A stretch of 59,705 nucleotides of DNA from Planctomycetota bacterium (lineage in GTDB: Bacteria > Planctomycetota > Phycisphaerae > UBA1845), in NCBI GenBank assembly GCA_029558835.1, contig JAKQDH010000042.1, positions 1 through 59,705 on the forward strand, in the 5' to 3' direction. Positions 1-12,000 of this stretch are shown one piece after another. A program made the position numbers and the translations under genes. Under the pieces are notes generated by a model that saw nothing but the letters and a program-made list of their open reading frames with translations, was not told where the DNA came from and made no database searches. Position 1 is the first letter of the stretch. Every line of letters begins with the position of its first letter.

Positions 1-3000
1 TGACGAACGCGGCGCAGGTGAGCGGGCCCCTGGTGGTGGCAGGGGGCGGGGTGCTGGTGATGGGAGGCGGCTCGGTGAGCGGTTGGGTGCGGGTCGAGGC
101 GGGGGGCACGCTCGAATCGGTGGGCATCCAGCATGGGAAGACCGTCTTTGGCGGCTTGACCAACGCGGGCACGATCCGACAGAGCGGGTGGGGGTTGCAG
201 ATCGGCAATGGAACCACGTCGGTAAACGAGGCGGGTGGGAGGTGGGAGATGACGGACGACAGCCCCGTGTACCACTACTACGGGACGGAGGTGCTCCGGA
301 ACGAGGGTCTGTTGGTCAAGAGCGGCGGGACGGGGACGAGCGGTGTTTCCCCGACACTGACCAATCTCGGGACCATCGAGGTCCAGAGCGGGACACTGGG
401 TTTTTACGGGGCTTTCACCCTCAGTGCCGGTTCGATCCGGTTCGGGCTTAGCGCCAACGACCGTTTCGGGCGGATCACAATACCGGGCCAGGCGAACCTC
501 GGGGGCGGCCTGGGGGCGATGCTTCTCGATGGCTACGTGCCCGCGGTCGGGGCCACCTTCGACGTGATGACCTTCGGATCGCGGGAGGGCGATTTCACCG
601 ACTACAGCGGCTTGAGTGTGGGGAGTGGCCGGATGTTCAACCCGGTGCTGTCGTCGACCACGGTGAGCTTGGCAGCGGCGGCGACGAACCTGGTCGCCTT
701 GCCGCCGGCGATTGTCAGTCAACCGCGCAACGTGACGGGCGACCACGGCGGCAGCGCCACGTTCAGCGCCACCGTATCCGGCACTCCACCCCTTCAAATC
801 CAGTGGTGGAAGAACACCAGCCCGGTGCCGGGCGCAACCAGCACCGCGCTGACTTTGACGAATCTGACCTTTGCCGATGCCGCCAGCTACACGGTAAGCG
901 TCACCAACTCGACGGGCGTGGTCGTGAGCGGACCGGCCCTTCTCACGGTTGTGCCGGTGGCGCCGGTGTTTGTCCTGCAACCGGTTGGCCAGACGGTGAC
1001 AACCGGCAGCGACATTGTGTTCCGGGTCGGGGTGATCGGCTCGCCTGAGCCGAGCCTGCAATGGCGACGCGACGGCATGACGCTCACGGACGGGGGACGC
1101 ATCGCGGGCAGCACGACCAGCGAATTGACGCTGAGGGCTGTCGAACCGGAAGACGCCGGCACGTATACGGCAGTCGCCACGAACGAAGGCGGGGCGGTCG
1201 TGAGCCAAGGTGCAGTCTTGATCGTGATGGGGCCGCCAGAGATCACCCGTCAGCCTGCGAGTCGGACCGTGGCAGCAGGTGGCGAGGTGGTATTCGCGGT
1301 GATAGCCTCGGGCGCGGAACCGCTGAGCTACCAATGGCGACTTGGCAGCGTGGATCTTGCGGACGGTGCCCGGATCGATGGTGCCATGGGCGCCAGCCTA
1401 TCGATCACGAACGTCCAATCCTCCGACGCCGGCGACTACACCGTTGTCGTCAGCAACGCCTTTGGCGCCGTCACAAGTCAGGTGGCGGTCCTGTCTGTCA
1501 ACGCGACAGCCAGTTTGGTTTACAATGGAGACTTCTCGCTGCCGGTGCCGAGCGGGGGTAGCGACAACGGTTGGACTTCATCGAACATCGATTATGCGGG
1601 CGGGCACTCGAGCAGCGGTGGAAACCCCGGCGGGTTTTTCATCCTGAACCACGCCGGGGGAACCACCGATCCCACCATTCGTCAGACCGTCAGCGGGCTG
1701 ATGCCGGGGGTGACCTATCGGCTCGAGGGCGATTACCGGAGTTACTACATAGCCCAGGAGGGCCTCGGTTTCGCCGTGGACGTGGATGGGGTGACGATCG
1801 CCCGGCTTGGGCCGACGACGACCTGGGTCCATTTCACCTATGACGTCGTGGCTCAAGGGAACACCCTCGACATCCAGTTCCGGGGCGAGGTCGGGAACGA
1901 CTCGGACTTCGCCATCGACAACATCGCATTATGGTCCAGCGCGGACGCCGGGCTTCTCATCACCCAAGTGGGGGCCGCGCCCGGCTTAAGCGGTTGCGAC
2001 ATCTCATGGCGCACGGACAAACCCGCAACCGCCATGGTGGAATACGGCACAGGCACTACCCTGGGTCAAACGAGCACCTTCACCTCGCTGCTCAAGACGA
2101 ACCACCTCATGGTCCTTACGGGGCTGGATCCGGGCACCGTGTACTTCTACCGGGTCCGCTCGACGGACGCGGAGGGCAACACCGCCTTGTACAGTTCTGC
2201 CGACACCACCTTTCAGACGCTGCCGGCGGCGGATCTGGTCGTCGAGAACCTCGCGGTGAGTGCGTTTCCGGCGTTGCAAGCTGGCGCGCAGGCGGTGTTG
2301 CGGTGGGACATCGCCAATGTGGGCGGGGCCGAAATGGCTGTCGCTTTCCAGGAACGGATTCAGGTGCGCAACACCAGCACCGGCGAATGGCTGGTCGATG
2401 TCACGCAACGCTACGACCCGCGGGCGCCCGGCATGGCGCCGCTGGGCCCGGATGAGACGCAGTCGCGGAGCCATGCATTCACTCTGCCCGCAGGGACACG
2501 CGGTGCCGGCGAGCTCAGTCTGAGCGTGACGGTGGACATTGCGGATGACGTCTTCGAGTCGCAGGCTGGAGGCGCCGGCGAGTCGAACAACAGCGCCACG
2601 CTGACGCGGACGTCAGCCCTTCCGGCGTATCCCGACCTGGCGGTTGCCGATGTGGTTTCGCCTGCGACGGGGCTGCCGGGGAGCACGTTGACCGCAGTCT
2701 GGGCGGTGTTGAATTCAGGCACCACGAATGTGGCCGGGGCTTGGACGGAGCGGGTGTTCCTCGTGAATCCGGCGGTGGCGAATGACGTCCGCCTGCTGGG
2801 CAGCTTCGTGTTTACGAACACGCTGGCACCGGGTGCGCTCATCACGCGGACGCAGTCGGTGGAAGTTCCGATCTTTGCCAGCGGCACGTTTCTGCTGGCG
2901 GTGGAGGTGGACAGCGCGAACGAGTGGTATGAGGTCGACGAGGCCAACAACTACCGCCTGGCGGCGCAGACGCTCACGCTGACGCCGGCCCTGGGGCTGA

Positions 3001-6000
3001 GCTTCAGCCGGGAGTCGGTGGCCGAGAACGCGGGCAGCGAGGCTCTGAGCCTCACCGTCACCCGCGCGCCGGTGGCGGGCATTGGGCTGGCGGTGGTGCT
3101 GGATGGGGCTTTGGCCGGCAAGCTGGTTTTGCCGGGTTCAGTTGTGATTCCGGCGGGGCAGGGGGCTGTGGTGGTTCGCGTCGGTGTGCGCGACGACGCG
3201 TTGGCGGGCGGGGATCAGACCCAGACGATCACGGCGAGCGCGTTTGGGCATTCGAGCGGACAGGCGCAGGTTCTGGTGGTCGAGAACGATCCTTTGGCGC
3301 TCACGCTGACCCTGAGCACGAACCTCTTCAGCGAAGGAGCAGCGTTCCCGGCGGCCCTTGGGACTGTCACTCGGAACGGCCCGACCGAGGCCTTGCTGGA
3401 GGTGGCTCTGATGAGCGATCGTCCGGCCAAGGCTTTCGTGTTGGCCTCGGTGACGATTCCGGCCGGGAGCGCGTCCGCGACTTTTCCGGTGACGGCGGTG
3501 GACAATGATCTGCTCGATGGCGTGATCCGGACGACGCTGAGCGCCACGGCGCCTGGTCATCTCTCCGGGAGCGCGGATCTCGAGATTGTGGATGACGACG
3601 CTCAGGCTCTGACCCTGACGCTGGCGCCGTTGCAGGTGGTGGAGGGGGCAGCGCCGCCTGCGGCCATCGGCACGGTAAAGCGGAGTCGGGTCAGCAGCCA
3701 GGCTCAGTGGGTCCGGTTGCGCAGCGCCGACCCTGCGGTGTCGGTGCCGGTGCAAGTGTTGATTCCGTCGGGTGAGGCGGCGGCCGAATTCGGAGTCGAG
3801 GTGCCTGACGACGACGTGAACCAAGGCGGCCGCAGCGTTCGGTTGACTGCGGAAGTGGTGGTGGGCGGAGCGGTGATCTCGGAGGGGATGGCGGAAGCGA
3901 ACCTCGAAGTGCTGGACAATGATGGGGCGACGCTGACGCTGCTCGCCGACCTCTCGGTGGTGGAGGAAGGCAAGTCGACCGGGGCCATCGTCCGCCGGAG
4001 TGTGGCCGGCGGTTCGAGCCTGGTGGTGACGTTGACGAGCAGCGACCCCGGGGAGGCGAGTGTGCCGGCCACGGTGACGATTCCCGCCGGGCAAGTCAGC
4101 GCCGGTTTCACCATTGCCGGGGTCGCGGATGGCGTATCGGACGGCGTTCAGGCGGTCTCGATTACCGCCGTCGCCGCGGAACACAACCCGGGGCTGGTCA
4201 ATCTGACTGTGAGCGATTGGAGCACCCCGGATCTCCGGGTGGCCGCGGTGACTGTACCCGGGGGTGGATTCACGAGCAGCCGTGTGGCGGTGACCTGGTC
4301 GGTGGCGAACACCGGTTCGGGGGTGGCCAGCGGCTCCTGGCTGGATCGGGTGTACCTGTCGAGCGACGACCAGGTGGGCGGCGACACGCTGGTGGCTTCG
4401 GTTGCGTTCAATGGTTCGGTGCAACCGGGCGAAACGTACAGCCAGACGCGGGAGTTTGCGCTGCCCGACAGGGCCGGTCCGGCCTGGCTGATCGTGGTCA
4501 CGGATTCAGCGGGCTATCTTGACGAGGCCTCGGACAACAACAACATCCGCGTGTCGGGGGAGCCGGTCCTGGTCTCTCCGGACTACACGGCGACGGTACA
4601 AACGGACGTCGAGCTTGTGACCCACGGAAGTCCGGTTGTGGTGTACGGGCAGGCGACGAGTGTTGTCACAGGGCAGCAGGCGGCAAACCGGCCGGTGCGG
4701 ATCCACGTTCGGGCGAGCGGCACGGAGCGGACGCTGGCGGCGATGTCGGGATCTGACGGGCGGTTCGAGGCGGTTTTCCAGCCGCTGTCGTACGAAGCGG
4801 GCTACTACGAGGTCTGGGCAGGCCACCCCGGGGTCTCGGGAGGGGCTGCGCAAGACTCGTTCTGGATACTGGGCATGAAGGCAACGCCGGGGAGCGATTC
4901 CTTCCAGCTTGTCCCCGGGGTGCCGTATACGCGGACTGTCACGATCGAGAATCTGGCGAACGTGCCGTTGAGCGGACTGAGGGTTGAAGTGCTGGGCGAC
5001 GCCCCCGACTTGGAGGTTCAGGCGAGCGTGACCGACCAGCTTGGCCCTCGCGAGGTTGGGACGTTGGAGTTTGCGATCACCGCACCGGACACGGTCCGGG
5101 GCCAGGGGCGGCTAATCCTGCACGTGACGAGCGAGGAGGGGGCTGAGGTGTTCGTGCCTTTGGATCTTTGGGTGGTGCCATGGGCGCCCCAATTGGCGTC
5201 GTCGCCAGGGTACCTCGAGGTGGGGATGGTGGTAAGAAGCCAGCGCGTGGTCGAGTTCGAGGTGCTGAACCATGGCGGTGCGGCTTCGGGCGACATCGGT
5301 GTGGACTTGCCGGAGGCCTCCTGGCTGTCGCTGGTGAGCGCGTCGGTGATCCCGTCGCTCGAGCCGGGCGGCAAGACGACCGTGGCGTTGTTGCTGAGCC
5401 CTCCTGGCGATTTGGCCCTTGGGCGATACGACATACACCTGGTGTTTCGCAGTCCGTTGACAGAGCTGGTGGTGCCGGTTCAGGTGCGGGCGGTGTCGGA
5501 CGCGATAGGGATGGCCCGGGTTACGGTCGCGGACGATTACACGTATCACGTCCAGGGGGCTCCGAAGGTTGCTGAAGCCCGGGTGCGGTTCCGGGATCCC
5601 TATGACATGTCACGGGTCACGGCGCAGGGGCTCACAGACACCAACGGGGTGGTGCTGTTCCCGACGATCCCCGAAGGCCGATACGTTCTCGAAGTCGAGG
5701 CGGACAAGCACGCCGTCGTGCGGCAGACGGTCAGCATCAATCCCGGGGTGACGAACGACTTCCCGGTATTCGCGGCGCGACAGACGATCACGTATCGGTG
5801 GACGGTTGTTCCCACGGAGATCGAGGATCGCTACCGGGTCGCGCTCGAGCCGTTATTCGAGGCGAATGTGCCGGCTCCGGTGGTGACGCTCGAGTTGCCT
5901 CCCGTGTTGCCCCTGCTGGCGCCGGGCGAGAGGGCTCAGATCGATGCGACGGTGATCAACCATGGGCTGATAGCGGCCGACCATGCGCATCTCACACTTC

Positions 6001-9000
6001 CGCAGCACCCGAACTACCGGTTCAGCACGCTGACGGAGGACCTCGGGGTGATTCCGGCCAAGAGTGCGATCACGGTGCCGGTCATCGTGGAAGGGATCCG
6101 GCCCCAGGCGCAACTGGCGGGCGCGGAGCCTGCGGGGTTGGACCCGTTCCCGTGTTACGTCCTGTTCTACGTTGCCAGCGCCTACTGGTGCGCCGGGCAT
6201 GAGATTGTGACTGAGGTATCGACGGTGGTTTGGCTGGAAGAAGCGGACTGCGACGCGCCGGGCGACTGGCAGGAGGATGACCAACGCGACATTGAGCGGC
6301 TGGCCCGCCGGCATTTGCGCGGTGGCTTCACACGGGAACAGTGGATCGCCATCGGCATTGGCGCGGAGAGCTTGCTCTCCGTGCTGCCGGCCATCGAGAT
6401 CGAGGTGCTCTCGTGCAGTGATGTTCCGGGCGCGATGGGCTCTGCGTCGCTGAACGCGTTCCGGACGCACCCGGACCTGCCTCCGGGATCAGCGGCACGA
6501 GGGGCTGGGACCGTGGCCGACCCTGAAGCCGCTGACCCTTCCGGCGGTGGCACGCCGGCCCCCCACAGTCGAAGCGGCGTCGGCCTGCTCTCAGTCCCCC
6601 CTTCGCCCGAGGAAGGCGTCTGTGCCCGGGTGCGGCTCCGCATTGAACAGGACGCGGTGCTGGTGCGCACCGTGTTTGCCGGGACGCTCGAGATCGAGAA
6701 TGGGAGTGGTGCGGGGGCCGTCGAAGGGGTGCGCGCAGCTCTGGACATCCGGGATGAATCGGGCAACGAGGCTCGGGACCGGTTTGTGATCACCGGCCCC
6801 GAGCTCGAGGGTGTGACGGCAGTGGATGGGACTGGCCGGATCGAGGCGGCGTCAGAGGGTACGGCCCGGTTCACATTCATTCCGACTCGGGACGCGGCGG
6901 CGTTGGAGCCGACCGTGTATCGGATCGGCGGCACCCTGCGGTATCTGGATCCTGACAGCGGTTTGGAAGTGTTGACGCCGCTGTTCCCGGCGGTGATCAC
7001 GGTGTATCCCGATGCGAATCTGGTACTGAAGTACTTCCAGCAGCGTGACGTGTATGGGGACGATCCGTTCACGAGCGGGGTGACCGAGCCGTCGGAACCG
7101 TTCTCACTGGGCTTGCTGGTGCAGAACACCGGGCGCGGTGCCGCGCGGGATTTCCGGATCACGTCGGCCCAACCCAGGATCATCGAGAACGAGAAAGGGC
7201 TGCTGATCGACTTCAAGATCATCGGCGCCCAGGTCGGCACGGAGGAGATCACCCCGTCGCTGGCGGTCGATCTTGGCACCATCGAGCCTGGGCACAGCCA
7301 GGTGGCGCGGTGGCTGATGACCTCGACGCTGCAGGGCAAGTTCATCGAGTACTCGGCGCGTTTCGAGCATTCGGACGAACTGGGTGGCGAGCGGACTTCG
7401 CTCATTGAGAACACCGAGGTCCACGAACTCGTTCACGTGGTCCGCGACGACCGCGCTGGAGCGGATGCGCTGATGGACTTTTTGGTGAACGACCTGCCGG
7501 ATCCGGACAACCTGCCGGACACGCTCCACTTGAGCGACGGCACGCTGGCGACCGTGAGCAGCGTCACCAACGGGGTGGCGGATGCGGTTGTGACGCCCGT
7601 CTCCCGGCAGATCCGCGTGACGGCGGCGCTGCCGGCGGGCTGGGTTTATCTGACGCTGCCCGATCCGGGGCCGGGCTATCAGCTGTTCCGGGTGGTGCGA
7701 TCGGACGGGAAGGAGATCCGTGTGAAGGACAACGCCTGGACCACGGACCGGACCTTCCCGGCCGCGCAGTCGGGTGCGCGGCGGGAGCATCGGTTGCACC
7801 TCTTCGACCACGGCAGCACCGGGTCCTACACGCTGTACTATCGGGCGGACGACGCGGAGCCGCCGTCGGTGCTGGCGATCACGGATCCAGGGGTCGCAAC
7901 TGAGCCGGTGGCCTCGGTGGACGTCACGATGTCCGAGGTGATCGACCCGGCGACGTTCACCGCGCAGGACGTGACCTTGACCCGCAACGGCGGGGCCAAC
8001 CTGATCGCGGGCGGGGTGGCTGTCACCCCGGTGTCCGATCTTGTCTATCGCGTGAACGGCCTGTCGGCGCTGACGGAACAAGACGGCAATTATGTGCTGA
8101 CCGTGAGCGCGGCGGGAATACAGGACCTGGGCGGCAACCCGGGGAACAACAGCCTCGCCGTCGAGTGGGCGAAAGGGACGTTGCGCCCTGTGGCGTCGGC
8201 CATCGAGGGGTTAGGCGGCCCGCATTTGAGGCAACCGGTGGACGCGCTCGATGTCGTCTTCTCGAAGCCGCTGGACTTTGGCTCGGTCGATGTCACCGAC
8301 TTCACGCTGACCCGGGACGGCGGCGGGAATCTGCTGGGGGGCGGGGTCGGTGTGATCGCGCTGGGCCCAGCGAGATTCCGGGTGACGGGGCTTGCGGGCG
8401 CGACGGGCGTGGCGGGCCGGTATGTGTTCACGGTGATTGGGAGCGGTGTTCGGGACACTGGCGGCAGCGCGGGCGATGGCTCACTGACGCGGGAATGGAC
8501 TCTGGCGACGGCGGGTCCGCGGATCCTGGGGCTGCAAGCCGTGCGGCCGGACCCGCGCAATTTCCCGATCCTGGCGATTGAGGTGGCCTTTGCGGAACCG
8601 ATCAATCCGGCCACGTTCGATTTCCGGGATTTGAGCCTGACTCGCGACGGGGGTGCGAACCTGATGACCGGGGCGGCCCGGGTCGAGAGGCTGACCGACC
8701 GCCGATTCCGGATTGGCCATCTGCACGAGTTGACGGTGGCCGACGGCAGCTATCGGCTCGAGGTGTCGCTGTCGGCCATCGAGGACATGGCGGGCAACAC
8801 GGGCGGGGAGAGTGCGAGCACGGCATGGACGATTGATCGGACGCCTCCGGCGGCGCCGAGCGCGGTTCGGGTCCTGCCGGACGGGGGGATCGCGTCGGAC
8901 GACGGGTTGGTGAGCGTTCCCGATCTGGTCCTGCGGGGCAGTCTGGCGGAGGCGGGCCTGGTTGTCACGGTGCAGGATGAGCTGAGCGGCGAGTATCTGG

Positions 9001-12000
9001 GCGAGATTGCGCAGGCGGGGACGGCCTTCGAGCTGCCGCTCACGTTCGCCGGGCACGGGGCGCAGCGCCTGCGGATTCGAGCCACGGACACGGCCAACAA
9101 CACGTCCGAGGCCAGGGTGTTTGACCTGTTCATCGACCGTGCGCCGCCGGTGGCCCGTCTGGGGTCGGTCCTCCCGAGTCCGCGGACGGATCCTGCGGAC
9201 CGGATCGAGGTGTTCTTTTCCGAGCCGGTGAATCCGGCCACGTTCGACCGCACGGACCTGGTGCTCCGCCGGGATGGCGGGGCGAACCTGGTAAGCGGCG
9301 TCGTGCGGGTGCAGCAGCTCTCGAGTTTGCAGTACGCGGTGTCGGGTCTGGCTGAGCTGACGGCGGCACCGGGCCAGTACGAACTGACGTTGAACGCCGC
9401 CACGATCGAGGATCACGCCGGCAACGCCGGATTGGGCACGGCGCGGGCGGTCTGGGAAACCGTCAAGCCGAACACCGCGCCGGTTCTCGCGCCGGTGTCC
9501 GATCGAATTGTGACCCCGGGGGGGCTGCTGCTGATCACGAATCGGGTGTCCGATCCCGACGTCCCGCCGCAGGAGCTGACCTTCGCGCTGCTTTCCGGGG
9601 CGCCGGCGGGCGCCAGGCTGGATCCGGCGACCGGTGTGTTCTCGTGGGTTCCGAACGCCGGGCAGGCACCGAGCACCCACGTGATTCGGTTGCGGGTGAG
9701 CGACAACGGCGTGCCGGTTCTGAGCGACGAGATAGCGTTCACGGTGGTGGTCCGGGAAGCGGCATCGGGCCTGGTGATCACCGGTCAGCCGTCGAGTCAG
9801 GAATTGCCCGCCGGAGCTGACGCGGTCCTGGCAGTCACCGTGCAAGGATCGCCCCCGATCCGGTACCAGTGGACCTTCAACGGGGTGGCGATCAACGGCG
9901 CCACGAACGGGGTGCTGACCCTCACGAACGTTCAGCCTCCCGATTCCGGGGGGTATCGTGTCCGCGTGTCGTCGCCGGAGGGTTCGACGAACAGCGCGCT
10001 GGCGACGCTGTTGGTGGCGTCGAACGAAGGGCCGCCGGAGGAAGTGGCGTATGAGAACATGAGCAATCCGCAGGCCGGCGCGTGGGCGAGCGCGAACGAG
10101 TGTGGCGACGAGGTCATGCTGGCGGCGAGCCGGACGGGCTGGCTGCTCACGCGACTCGAACTGCTTGTCCAGGTATCGGAGACGGCGAATGGGAACGAGT
10201 TGGCCCAGGTGCGATTGTATGCCAACGACGGGCCGACCCTGCCGGGCTTGCCGGACGCGGCGGCACCGGGGACCCTACTGTACGACAGCGGTTTGACGGT
10301 GCCTTTGGCGCCTGGGACGAACACGGTTCGGATCTCTGACCTGGGGATCGTCGTGCATGAGCGTTTGACGTGGACCGTTGCGTTCAGCGGGGTGACGGCT
10401 GGCGAGAGCGTGGGCCTGTTGCTGTATGAACCGCCGACGGTCGGCGACAGCCCCGATGATCTCTGGGAGAAGACTGGCGCGGTCTGGTCGCTGTCGCACG
10501 TGCCGGGCAAGGTGGCGAATTTCGGCGCGAGACTGACCGGGATCCAGGGGCCCGGGGTGCGGCCGGAGATCATGGTTGAGCCCGTGGCGCAGCAGGTCGG
10601 GCCTGGGGACCCGGTGGCTTTCGTCGTGGTGGCGGACGGATGGCCGTCGCCGCAGTACCAATGGCGCCACGCCGGGACGAACCTGGTCGATCGGGTGGGT
10701 TTGTTGGGCGCCAAGGGGCCGGTGCTCGTGCTGTCGGGTGTCGACGAGGCGGACGCGGGTGTGTACGACGTGATTGTAAGCAACGCGGCCGGGGCGACAT
10801 CGAGTGCGCCGGCGATGCTCGAGCTTGTCCGCGAGCCGCGGGTGCGGCTCGAATGGGGCACCAACATCGACCACCAGCCAACCCTCGAGGTCCGGAGTAC
10901 ACTCAGCGGGCCGTTCGTGGTCGAGCGATCCGCCGATCTGACTCACTGGGAGCCCGTGTCGTTGGCGGAGGTGAACGTGGCGCTGAACCTCGACCAGGTT
11001 GACCCGCATGGGGGGGAGCTGGCGAAGCGTTTCTTCCGCGCCAGGACGGGATCCGGTGCCGGGTTGACGGTAGCGACCCCGGCGCTGCCTGGCGGGACCG
11101 TTGGGGCAGCCTACAACGCAACGCTGGCGGTCACGGGCGGCATTCCGCCTTACACGTGGAGCGTGCTGGCGGGATCGCTGCCGGCCGGGATCACGCTGAG
11201 CGCGGCGGGAGTGTTGTCGGGAACGCCGACGGCGCAGGGAACCGGCAGCTTCACGGTGCGTGTGAAGGACTCGCTGAACCTGGCGGCGACGAAGGCGTTG
11301 GCGATCAACGTCCAGGCCGGATGGCTGCCGGCGGGCACCATGGTGCGGATCGAACCGGGCACGTTCACGATCGGCAGCCCCATCACGGAACAGGACCGGT
11401 ATGTCTGGGAAGGGCCGACGACGCAGGTGACCCTCTCGAAGGGGTTCTGGATGGGAGCCTACGAAGTGACCCAGGCCGAGTACCAGGCGGTCACGGGAAT
11501 GAATCCCAGCGCGCATGTCGGCGGCAACCTGCCGGTGGACTCAGTGAGTTGGGTGCAGGCCGTCGACTATTGTGCGCGGCTGACGGCGGCAGAGCGCGCC
11601 GCCGGCCGGTGCCCGACGAGCCACGTCTATCGGCTGCCCACGGAAGCGGAGTGGGAGTATGCCTGTCGCGCCGGGACGACCGACCGCTTCAGTCACGGTC
11701 AGGATCCGGGCTACGCGTTGCTTCCGCAGCATGCCTGGTTCCTCTCGAACAGCAGTTCAACGAGCCATGCGGTGGGCGGCCGCCTGCCCAACCCATGGGG
11801 CCTTTATGACATGCACGGCAACGTGTGGGAGTGGTGTCTTGATTGGCACTCGACCTCCTATCCCGGCGGCAGCGTGACCGATCCGCAGGGCCCCGCCACC
11901 GGTTCCACCCGCCGGATCCGGGGAGGGGATCACACGAGCACGGGTGCGTGGTGCCGGTCCGCGACCCGGAATGATGCCTTTCCGGAGTTCGCGCTCTCGA